From NCBI GenBank assembly GCA_024336345.1, contig JANFOG010000001.1:4464001-4528000 (forward strand): DNA of 64,000 nucleotides, read 5' to 3'. The notes under the pieces were generated by a model, which did no database searches, had not been told where the DNA came from, and was given only the letters and a program-made list of their open reading frames with translations. Made by a program: the position numbers and the translations under genes. Positions within the stretch are counted from its first letter, which is position 1. Each line of letters begins with the position of its first letter. Origin of the DNA: Mariannaea sp. PMI_226. Lineage: Eukaryota; Ascomycota; Sordariomycetes; Hypocreales; Nectriaceae. This document shows positions 36,001 through 46,189 of the stretch, piece after piece.

Positions 36001-37782
36001 ATACTGATATTGAATTCAGCATCGCATCAGAGCGCACCCCACAGGGGTTCGAAGGCATGGCATGGATGGCATGGCGACACTGAGAACCACTGAAGATCTT
36101 GCCAAAAGGATAAAGCCAACTCGCTGCAATAACACCATATCTCTCAAAAGAGAATCTCCCTTCACTATCAGCTAGCCACGAAATAGGCCGGCCGTTCGTC
36201 TTTCAAGTCAAGGAGGAAACACATGCAGCTGCTTCTCTCTTCGCTATCATCCCCATGGTTCTCCCTGGCCCCCAGCCTTTTTGTCAGAGTCAGAAGAGGA
36301 AACATCCACGTTCATGTCCTTGTGGTCCCTGCTATAACCTCGTAGTCCAGTCTTGGATCTCAAAACCATTTCGGATGGCCAAGTGAGGGGTGCTGAGAGA
36401 ACCGTCGCCTGGCCGTGACTGGCTTTATCTGCAGCGGGCTGGGCAATAGTGTATGCCGCTGAGAGGAGCCCCCATGTCTCAATTTGTCTTGTGCCACCCC
36501 CTCCTTTCTCCCTGTTGCCCCCATTTTCTCCGCTGTCTACATCGCGATGCAGCAACGGTGATGGTGCAGAGCAAAATACTTTCCCACTTGGTTGTAAGAA
36601 GGCGGCAAACGAGGCGGGAAGGTCCTTGACAAAAAAAAAATGTAACCTGCACACCCCCCCGTCTGCTGTTGTGGTTCTGTGGTCCCAGTCTCTTGCTGGG
36701 TTCATACATGCTGGTCCAGCCAGCCTCCCTAACATTTGTGAGTCTCCTCCCCGCTGATACATGGCTGTGACCAAAATGGGTGTTGAAGTTGGAGCATCCG
36801 GTTGAACTTCTCCCCTCTTCCCTTGCTCGACCTTCACTCCCTGATTTTCCTATCCTTTCATTATCGGCCATTTTGCTCCTGCTTTTCTCATCAATGTCTT
36901 TCTTTTTCTCCTATTCGTATCCTCAGACAGTGAACGGCAATCGGGCTGCCTTGTTGCGTCACTGGGCGAACCACTCTGCGACCAATCGTCAATCAACGGC
37001 ATAATGTATCCCTCGAATTCAACTAGCTCCTGACGACCTCAGTCCTTGCCCAACCAGTCAGCTATCATTCGTTTTCGCAAGATTTCATGTTTCTCGACCT
37101 CTATCGGTTTCTCTCAGCCCATTTTTCAACTCGCACTGCCTCCTTCTTTGTTTTCCTCCTCATAGAAGGGACACCCGCCAAGACCCCGAATTTGATGTAC
37201 GGCAACTCGGTTTCTAGTCGCCTTTCAGCACCGCCACCGCGGTGCCTTATGGCTTCCAGGCAGCTCCAGTAGCATAGGGTGGAATCCGGGACTAGGAAGA
37301 AAGGGGCATTTTGCGAGGCCCTCTGGTCGGCTCTCTTCCCATATCATTTGGTTGGGTGAATATCATTGCTTCGGGAGGCTGAGTCGTGGGCTTGAAGCTA
37401 TCAAGCCTTGTATCTTTGCTTTCTCAGACCCAGATCCTAGACATCTAACGCTCATTAGTCCAAATATTATCGAAACGGTCTCAAGCACAGCCTTTGTCCA
37501 GTTCAGTTCGACAACACTGCAAGGGATGGCGAAGTCCTCGTTTAGCCTTCGTTAGGCTGAGCACGATGCCTTGTTGCAACGAAGAGTTGCAAGGAGTACT
37601 TGTGGATGATATTCGAAAATTACCTCGACGATAAAGCATAAAACATGTCAGTTCCTCGATGAAATGACCGGTACGATACTCAACCCACCACCATCTCTCT
37701 TCCTTCCCACCCTGAACCAAGAGTCTTCTCTAGATCGCATCGTATTCTCCTCCTCCTCCCTTTTAAAAAAGCCACCTTATAA
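30005..37782. other. Gene-poor region
   Basis: No gene could be supported in this 7.8 kb. Unrecognised open frames include 31306-31605 (minus), 34104-34514 (minus, 136 residues), 34751-35194 (plus) and 36247-36837 (minus, 196 residues), but none has a family signature. A GGCAT-type short tandem repeat lies at 36054-36074 and homopolymer A near 36630. From about 36.45 kb the + strand is strongly pyrimidine-rich, with tracts such as 36810-36920 that resemble a promoter and long leader reading right. Confidence 0.5.
34104..34514 (-). CDS. Possible small hypothetical protein, unrecognised
   Basis: A 136-residue open frame from ATG 34514 to a stop at 34104. Its composition is polar and balanced (SNEELRDLPPGC, GRENESDLLGFTDAPKPP), more protein-like than the opposite-strand frame over the same bases (33940-34464). 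No domain, signal peptide or membrane segment is seen, and it stands alone in a gene-poor region. It could equally be a chance frame. Confidence 0.2.
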   Translation of the reverse strand: MVRTWMTRRGNGDAIHVYSNEELRDLPPGCTRDSNLGLMGRENESDLLGFTDAPKPPVNSSDKPPASSSNDMATSLPRLWTDRIMPREEANRHTLAAEPNLSHCLDSGDIVSTVGKRTLPAVRVSADRPTAAEHFL

Positions 37783-38095
37783 AATGAAGAGTAACCACTC
37801 CGATATATGCGCTGAACAAGGAAGGTTGGTACTCAAGATGTGTAGTTGCTGAGTGGAGGCTAAGAGTTCTTGCAGCAGCAACGGCCAAAACTACGAACAA
37901 AGCTCTGACTCGTGGGGATACAACCCTTCCTCCATGCGAATGGAAGATACGAAAGAACATATTGACCACGATCAAAAGGACCGCATTGGCGGACGGCAAT
38001 TCAAGCCAGGTCGTAGCAAGAATCAGCATCGACGTATGGCCAAGGAGAGAATCGAAGAGTTCGATAAGATGTTTGACAACAAGCATCAGAAGTAG
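37783..38095 (+). CDS. Possible small hypothetical protein with a short intron
   Basis: An ATG in good context (ATAAAATGAAG at 37783) follows a long pyrimidine-rich leader. One reading splices a GTAACC donor at 37791 to a GAG acceptor at 37853 and gives about 82 residues: a Ser/Asn/Gln-rich start, then a charged helical C-terminus (RRMAKERIEEFDKMF) ending at 38095. The frame's composition and its C/G-rich third positions favour coding. However, the acceptor is poor, and a TAG acceptor at 37845 would open a different frame that runs to 38279. Function unknown; the model is tentative. Confidence 0.28.
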
Positions 38096-40090
38096 CAATG
38101 CTGAACGCTTATCCTTTCTGATGAGTAGATCGGCATCACATTCTCTAATATTCAAGGACATGCCTCTGATACCACACAACAACATGCGTTCTTGGGCATG
38201 TCTTCCCTGTATCATGCAGCCGATCCTCTCATCTACCAGTTCTCCCTCCTGTCTTGAAGCGGTAGAAAGTCAATTATAGATTCTGGCTGGAGTTTTTTTC
38301 GCCTGTTTACATGTTGCACCTAATTCGAGATTGCTTCGGGTTCGCTGTATATTCTTTTTTAGGTCGTTTGGTTTCTTGAGGTTGTCTTCGTGTATTCTTA
38401 AACCATTTAGACTGGACACTCATAGGTAGATAGACAACAAGCGAGACTCCTGCTTCTTTCTTTTCCCTTCCTTCTGTTGTGAAAACTCCTGTTTTGGATA
38501 GTCGACTATCTCCTCTCCACATGTTTCCGTCGAGCTATAGCCAGCTTGGGGCATCAAGTGTGGCATTCGACCTGACTGGCAATGGGTCATCCACGCAGCC
38601 GCTGCAGGCCTATCCCCAACAAAGGCCTCGCTTTATCTATCCCACGACACACGTCCAGAACCGTTAGGGGGGAAGATCGGCGAATGCCCCGGAGTTGCCC
38701 ATGAGCCAAGCGAATTTTTAATCACACCACCAATCAAGTTTGAGTGTTGGTGCAGGCGGGGAGCTGAAGGCAAGGGAAATGTGCAAATCCGCAACAGTGT
38801 GTTTGTGCAATCCCACTTCGCTTCTGGCATGACCCCCCTTCAATAGAGACTTCCTTCGGGACAAGGTGCTGTACCATTTTCGAGTGTCGCCCGTACTTGC
38901 GCCAGTAAAGGTCATCCTCTGAAGCAAATCGCCTCGAGGTCATGCATGTTTTTTTTGAAGTTGGTGCCACACAATGATCATCGTCCAACAACCTCCAGTA
39001 GTGTAACCCCTCTTTCCGGCAACCACGCATAATGAAGCGCACCTTTTCAGTAGTTCCAGTATTGTGCATGCGCCTGGAAGCCACTGCCAGGATAGCCATC
39101 CTGCGACCAAATTGTCTGGTCGATGGCTGGCTATAACCCCCCCTTTCCGAGTTGATTTTTCAATCCAGTTTCCTTCACCCTTTCCGGCTGTTCTGGCTTG
39201 GTTTTTTTTTTTTTTGTTTCCCTCTGGCATCCGGGACGCCCTTTGGCGCCGTATCATTCTTAGTCTGCCTCGACACCAGTTTGAATGCCCTTTGGTGCTG
39301 TTCCCTGCGCCTATTCGTCCGCAACTTCTGCTTGCGACCCAAGCAGCGCATATGATTTGCTCCATCAACGCGGGCCTACCATAGTCGTATGGCCAAGTAT
39401 GGAGGCAGCCAAAGGAAGGTGAGCTATGAGCAGACATCCGGCATTTACCATCCCCTATGCCTAACCTATACCGTCGGTCCATTTCTAAAATCCTCGCCTT
39501 GTGCAGCGAGTCATTCTTTAAGGTCTGTTGTTACCAGAAGGTCGATCCCGATGCCAGGGCCGCCCTCACTGGCTGATTTCCAGAATGGCACGGAAACGCG
39601 GCCACCGCCTCACCACTGACCGCAGCACGCAACCAGGAATGCCGCCTCCAAATTCCAGCAGGTTGATGCCGAAGCAAAGTTCTTCGAAAGTCAACTTGGA
39701 TGCTCACCGCTTCACTGTTGTTCGGCTCGTTCCCACTGGCGCAGTACATAATTTCCGATCCTTCAGCAAATCAAGGGGAAGCTTCGTCATCTAACGGTAG
39801 TCCAATAGCATGGGTGCGTCTTTCCATCGTCGTGGCTGCCTGCCTAGTCAACACCTAAAATCTTCAACCTCCGACTCACATCTCTTTCAGGCACCAAGTT
39901 CATTCTTCGTTCTCGAATCCAAAATCAGCAGTTCTATCTCGTCGCACTGCAAGCATTCCCATTCTGCGTCTAGCAAGAAGATAAGACTTCTTTGTAAACT
40001 TATTCGAAGTGCACGCTAAGCTTGGCATCGAGTCCGGGATCGAAATCTGGGAAACTTCGACGTTATCGTTCTGTCAAGCCCAACTCTATC
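38096..40090. other. Intergenic or leader region before the 40-kb gene
   Basis: There is no confident coding sequence. A 15-base T run lies near 39206. A good intron signal (GTGCGT at about 39815 to CTCTTTCAG at about 39890) suggests spliced transcripts reading right, perhaps the 5' UTR of the next gene. A 69-codon frame from ATG 39585 is unrecognised. Confidence 0.4.
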
Positions 40091-40794
40091 ATGTCTGACT
40101 TAACCCATAACGACGGGCACTATTACTCATATGATGGCACTGAGTACTGGTTCTCCAACGGCATATGGTATTATCCCAACCATGAAGGTGTGTTGATACC
40201 AGTATCAGTGGTCTCGGATGCAGCCCCGACTGCATCGAACATGGAGCGACGGCGGCAACACCAAGGAAGGCTGGGCTTGGAGCCACGCTATGCATCTCCA
40301 TCTTCAACATCGGCCAACTTTGGCAGTTCTAATAGGTTCGTTGTTACCATAAGTTTTAGGGGAGCTGAACTCATGAAGCATTAAGCACTATCCCCGCAAG
40401 CCCAACGCCAAACGAAGATGAAGAAAGCTTCATGGGCTCAAGACAATCCAGACACGGCCATCGCCAGAGCTCCCGCAACTGGGCTATGCAACAGTACTTG
40501 GACGAAGCTGCAGGCCCTGCTGAGGTCCAAATGACTATGGGAATGGCGGATAGACACTTTCCTCGTACGGACCTTGTTGATCAACAAGAGTACTATGCAT
40601 CGCATCTTGACTTCTCTGATACTGCGGGCCAAGAAGGGAGCAATGAGCACCACGAAGGGCCCCCCAGGCGATCCAGGGATCGACCGCCAGCTGCATCGCA
40701 GTCCCGATCTAACCTGGAATCTGGAAACTCTGGGACTAGATCAGGACGCTCAGCGTCTGGATCGACTTCTAAAAAGTCGAAAAGAAAACGGTGA
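40091..40794 (+). CDS. Hypothetical protein, W/Y-rich N-terminus and basic C-terminus
   Basis: Two exons, 40091-40335 and 40386-40794, give 217 residues. I do not recognise the family. The N-terminus is aromatic (HYYSYDGTEYWFSNGIWYY), reminiscent of short OCRE/WW-like aromatic repeats, but no named domain can be assigned. The rest is polar and disordered, with an Arg/Ser-rich tail ending KKSKRKR, a likely nuclear localisation signal. The intron has a non-consensus GTTCGT donor and a TTAAG acceptor; the join keeps one frame across both exons. A further open segment at 40873-41019, bounded by a CAG acceptor and a perfect GTATGT donor, could be an extra exon of this or another transcript. Confidence 0.55.
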
Positions 40795-42616
40795 AGGTAT
40801 GAAGGAGATCGATGGGGGAGACTAAATAGTCTTGCACGTGCTGACTTGCTGCTACCTTATACGAAACCAGGCAGTCATGGAAGCTACAAGACTTGGCAGC
40901 ATCGCGCCTGCCAACCCCTGGTGTTTTCCAAGATCACCAGATTCCCACGAACAACACTGCTTCGTGACGTCTCCTCGCAGAGGGGAGAGAGTGAAGTGCT
41001 TGAATGGATTCATAGAGAGGTATGTCGCTATTGGATTGTCGCTATGAATTGTTCATTGGTATTTGTTGCATTGTGTCTGCCGTGTACTGCTTCAGGGTTT
41101 TTGTTTTATTGGTGTTTTTTTGCTTCTGCTTTCGCATCAGTGACCGTTGAGTTGGAATCAAGGGGGAAATCCAACAACGACAAGATTGTTATTATATCTA
41201 CTCCAAGAATCGAATCGAATACGACCGTAAATTTTCAATAGTGCCTTGGCTTGATTCCAGTGGAGTGAAACCCCTGATCAGTGGCGATACTAGTCGCGTT
41301 CAAGGTCCCGTGAGCACTACCTGCTGCATTTATGTTTTTTATTGGTGCACAGAATCATGATCTCAGCTCGCTTGCACGAGTCTCGTTGCCACTAGCGAAT
41401 CTATTCGTCAGTGGGAGGCAAAGATTATCTGTCATCGTGAAAATTCAGCCCGTAGTATTCCAATCGGTCAAACCGAGTCAGGATCCCGAGTCACCACTGC
41501 AGCGATGCAAAGATAGCTGTGGGGGGAAGATGATTCGCCAGTGCAACCAAATCAGTAAGCATGTTTGCCAGAAAGCATGGGAAATGACTAACCATGCACT
41601 AAGCCTGGCATATCCGCTGATCAAATCAATAGTTCCCTGTTACATGGTATGGAACAGATGGGTGGCCTTGGATGACCTTGAAGTCTGCAATGACAGCATT
41701 GCAAGAGAGAGTACAGGTCCCCAATGAAGCAAGCATCCCGAGAGTCCGGCAAACTTTCCGGAACTTAGGTTGTGGAACTCGACGGCGGCCCGCTTCCAAG
41801 TGTGGGCACTTACCCCGGATGGAAACGGCTTGACGGCCACCAACACGGGACAGAAGCGCCAGAGACACTAGACAGTTGCCCGGAAGGGAAGCAAGCGGTA
41901 CGTACTGATCCAGGGCTTCCCTGTTCCCGGCTCGGGTTCCTCAGACAAAGATACGTAGGTATCTCAAAGCCGAAGTCATCCAACTAACACCTGCAATCGC
42001 ATCAGAGTAAACAATTCTCGAAACAACTAGAGTGCTCAAACACTTCGAAACAAATCTGGGAGGCCAAATCAGCAATTGGATCTGTCGTTGTTTATATTAT
42101 TTTCGGATGCCCCGGCTCGTCCACGCGTCTCTTCGTACTCCATACTCACTTGGGATAGGTACCGTACTTAGGCAGCTTGAGAACTTATGTGGTCCTCAGC
42201 AGAAGGCGCAGTAGAGCTGAAGTCGCGGCAACATTGTTGATTACCAACTCTTCAAAGTCTCATGACTCTATGCATCTACTATGTATTCACGGTTCCCAAT
42301 TAGCCATGGAATAATGACTATTCAGTATCAATCCTTCACACGTTTTTGGCCAAAGTAAGGGTGAGTTCGCCTGATAGTGGATGCCCGCTAGCCGGTGTGA
42401 CTCAGGGCCATTCAGCCGTCCTACAGGCGTCGTTGGATTTCAACAACACTTGGTTGCCAGTCAACGATATATTTGGCCAGCCGATCTGGTGGAATCGTTT
42501 CCAACAGCTTCGTCCAGCCTGCTGTACACTCAAATCGATTCTTTTTTCGCCCCAACTTCTGCTGTCCAGTCCCACCATATTTTTTTTGGCCACCTGCAAG
42601 TCTGGACTCTGCGACC
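40795..42616. other. Intergenic, before the RNA cyclase gene
   Basis: The 1.8 kb contain the possible exon at 40873-41019 and an unrecognised 131-codon frame at 41332-41727. Otherwise I see nothing but the cyclase promoter near the right end. Confidence 0.4.
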
Positions 42617-43912
42617 ATGAAGGCGATCGAAATTGATGGTAGAACCGGAGAAGGCGGTGGCCAGCTCGTCAGGATAGCTGTTGGACTTGCCGCTTTAACA
42701 AGTCAACCGGTAAAAATTACAAATATTCGCGGAAACCGAGAGGGTCCTAAAGGTGGAGGTTGGTGACACCTTTGTATGATGCTTCAGTGGCGGTTCTAGG
42801 ATGAAGATTGACATTAGCTGCCTCTAGGACTGAAGAACCAGCATGTGACATCGATCCAGTGCCTTGCCGACCTCACGAACGCGAGTGTAGATGGCCTCCA
42901 TGTAGGATCCAAGACTTTGATATTTATTCCTCGTCGTGGCCCTTGCGAGCTGCTTCAAAGAAACATCACATTATCAGCTGCATCTGGAGCTGCTAGCACC
43001 CTTCTGATACTCCAGGCCATTTTGCCATTTTTCGTATTCGCAAGCAACAGCGATGGCGGACCAATCGAAGTGAGCATATCCGGCGGGACGAACGTTTCTT
43101 TCTCGCTCTCATACGAATACCTGGATCAGGTTCTCTTGCCTGTGCTGGAAGACCGGTTCGCCATCCATGTTGAACGTAAGCTGAAAGGGCGCGGCTGGAG
43201 CCTTGGACCCTCATCTCGAGGCGAGATTTGGCTAAAGATCTCTCCACTGCCTATTGGTAGACCACTTCGAGCCAAGGCAGCAGCCCCCAGGAAGCGACCT
43301 GACTCGTTGCAGGTCTCGAAAGTAGATGTCAGCATGGTGGTGCCCGGCTCCATGCATGAAGAGCTGCAGAACACCTTGGTCAAGGATCTTGGTGATCTTT
43401 TCCCTGGTGCTGAGGTAAACCTGAAGCTGGTAGAGGATTCCCAACTTGAGACTAGGTGGTATATCCTCCTCGTCGCCATCTCGGAAGAAGGCATCCGTTG
43501 GGGCAAGGACTACTTAGGTTCCATGCCGAAGAAGCCCAAGATGCGCCAAACCTTCATCCCTCAGATCTCGCACAAGCTATGTCGTGAACTGTATGAGGAG
43601 GTGTCTGTAGGTGGTGAGCTCGACGAACAACTGCAGGATCAAATCATTTGTTACCAAGCTCTCTGTGAGGGATATTCGTCATTTCCCCGTGGCAATGTCC
43701 TAGCTGAATCTTCGGAAGACATCTTGATTGATGCAATGGGCAACCTGGATATCGGAAACTCTCGAATGAGGAGGGAAAAGACCCAGGAGCCCTTCGGCTA
43801 CGGGAGTTTGCACACGAAGACTGCGAGATATATTGTGAGTCAACTTCTCCCTACAGTTGAATTCTACAACAAGGGGAATTTGGTCAAAGGGGCTGGTATT
43901 TCATTTACTTGA
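42617..43912 (+). CDS. RNA 3'-terminal phosphate cyclase-like protein (RTCA family)
   Basis: Two exons, 42617-42758 and 42828-43912, give 408 residues. The N-terminus has the family signature: [19 protein letters not shown], then [20 protein letters not shown] across the splice. [18 protein letters not shown] and [21 protein letters not shown] follow, and [19 protein letters not shown] matches the next conserved block. Cyclases convert RNA 3'-phosphate to 2',3'-cyclic phosphate through a His-AMP intermediate. Near the C-terminus the block that in bacterial and animal enzymes reads H-x3-QLL appears as YIVSQLLP, so Tyr seems to stand where the nucleophilic His is expected; an LHTKTAR segment just before it contains a His. 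It is a cyclase-fold protein whose activity is uncertain. It is not clearly the Rcl1 rRNA-processing paralogue. Confidence 0.82.
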
Positions 43913-44339
43913 GGGCAGAGTCAGGCGACTCTTTGGGGAAGGGGCCTAAGAGCCTAGTCTTGGCTCGCTCCAATTTCTGCCTTGACTCCTCGGGTAGAAG
44001 CATTTAGTCAGACTGTAATTAGCTACCCTGAGAAATTTTGAATAAAATGCCCAATGGAAAAAAATTCGGATATTATCGTGATCAATGAGTGGGATGATGG
44101 TTCGTTTACGTGGCTCCAACATTCTACTCCAGATGCGGATTCTGCAAATCTATCCGCGGCATAAGGGCGATCAAGAAAAGACAAGTGGCCATCACATCAT
44201 AATATCAAAATGTGTATCAAATACAACGAATGAAATTTTTTCTGCTCTGCGGAAGGCCTCAACTGAAGCCTAATCCTGAATTTTGGCACCTAAGTAATAC
44301 AAAGGAGGGGCGGGTTTGAGAAATGTTCTTGGTAAAAGT

Positions 44340-45700
44340 TGTACATCGACAATATTCAATATTCGAAGGATAATTAATCTGTATAATTCGCTCTTACGTA
44401 GTATTCTACCTGAAAACACAGTGTGTTGGGACGTACTCCATCTTCGCCAGCAATGGCAAGTATCCGCCTACCCCGTGCCCCCCTCCCAAGGGATGAAGTC
44501 TGCTGCCTAGCCCGTTGTCGCTGTGTGAGTTACGATATGCTTGACGCAATAATGCGATCCACAAAGAAATGGATTCAATATGTACCATCCCGCCTTTGAA
44601 GAGGCAGCCGTTTATTGTCTCTAGTAGCTGAGACTTACTCTTTAGTAGCAAACATCATAATAAAGTCAATCATTTTAGGCATACCATTTCACACTCACCT
44701 TAGCCGTTTAACTATCAGCAACTATCCGGTTGGGGTAAAGTATCTAGTCAATTAAAAGGATGCCTTGTCTCATGTGGCTTTTCTAACTATCGGTTTTAAA
44801 TGCTATATTCAAACGCTGCCTAGCTTGGTATCTGCATCTTTGCTTATCTAGATGGCCTTTGTCTCTCTATTCTATTAGGATAAAGCACTAATAACCAAAC
44901 CTAAGCTATTGGGTAGGTTACTTCTCTATTTCACTATCATAGGCTAACCAAGGGGCTTTGTTACACTGATCACTATATTAGATAACAAGGTGCCGCAACA
45001 TGTCGCGGAATGATGAAGTGTGAATATGTATAAAGATAAAAGACAAACTCATGCCACTACAGTAGTTGGGTTTTAGCATATTTAATATAAGCAGCTTTCT
45101 ATAGACAAAAAAAAAATGAGAGTCGATTTTCCAGAACGATATATGACTCCGCAATAAGCAGGTTGAGAAGCATATGTACCAATAATAACTGGTTCACTGA
45201 GGAACCTGAAGGCACCTTACACTCTTATCACACCTATTCTAAACTATTATTGACAAAAATACTAAGGTGCACGGTTTGTTATTATAACTGAAGACTTATG
45301 TATATTCACAAGTTTGAAGAGGGCTACACAGCCCCATTCTAAAATGTAGTTAAGCATAGCCAGAGCCAAATATCATATTGCATAATGTGCCATTATATTT
45401 CGAGCATGTAGGTCTCGATCATACTTTCCATTAGTGGTTGGAATCATAGGATCAGCTAGAATTTTATATAGTTTAATGAGACCCTATGGTGTAACATCCG
45501 TGAGAAAGGGGGTAGATACGCTCCAAGCCCAATTCTCCCGAGTGCTTCCACGCAAACGTTGGTAACAATTATTTTAGATTGAGCTATGTGAGAAGCCTTG
45601 TAAAAGTTCGTTTTCAAACATACAAGACTCAAACAGCTAAGACTCCTTCGAGTATTGCACCCAAACCAGGGTATGCGATGGCTTGATCTAGTGAATTTAA
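44340..45700. repeat. AT-rich, TA-rich relic, probable RIP-mutated repeat
   Basis: Base composition changes sharply from the flanks to very AT-rich sequence with many TA dinucleotides and stop codons in all frames, and GC-rich codons disappear. This is how repeats inactivated by repeat-induced point mutation look in Pezizomycotina. No transposase or reverse transcriptase can still be read. Boundaries are approximate and the parent element cannot be named. Confidence 0.5.
45106..45148 (-). repeat. Short dispersed repeat, copy 1 (tRNA-like 3' end)
   Basis: On the minus strand a CGTTCTGGAAAATCGACTCT-like run is followed by a T run of about ten. The same run, with small changes, occurs at 51741-51785. 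This copy lacks the GGTTCGATTC B-box seen in the other, which fits mutational decay within the AT-rich relic. Confidence 0.35.
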
Positions 45701-46189
45701 TATGGAGCAATTTTTCCGTCAATAAACTGCTTGTCTTATTTTTTTTTCCTTTTAAGAAGCTCTTCAGTTTCTTGATAAATCAAAGGCCTAAAATTCCAAC
45801 GATCTCTCAAATACGAGGATCGCGACAATGTTGATGGGCAGCGAACGTAAGGGTAATAATCTAGCTCTCTGCTAGGCCTTTAAGAGCGGGTCACGGAGAA
45901 ACCATTCTCCCGCAAATGAGCTCCTTCCAACTAGCCTTCCCATCTTTGTATGGTTGCTATGGCGCCGGAAAATCAATGTCAAAAGTTCACCTTCGCCAGA
46001 TTTTGGTTATCGAAGGGTCGAGACGAGCTTCCGCAGCCAAGGACTTCTACGTCGCTTGATATTCAGCTTGTTCCCATTTTGAACGCCTCTTGACTTTCTT
46101 TCACTCCCAAAAAAAAATAATCGTCCTTCATCCGTACCACACAGACCTCCGTCACCTCTTTCAGCCGCCTTGGTGCCATCACCCCAACC

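Larger units (their letters stand above)
43913..46189. other. Intergenic, 2.3 kb, mostly AT-rich
   Basis: The stretch holds the 3' end of the cyclase gene, the RIP-like relic annotated separately (44340-45700), and the promoter and leader of the next gene from about 45.9 kb. No intact frame was recognised. Confidence 0.55.

Noticed and set aside
36247..36837. 196-codon minus-strand frame
   Set aside because: It lies across a pyrimidine-rich leader-like tract and a homopolymer run, and has no family motif.
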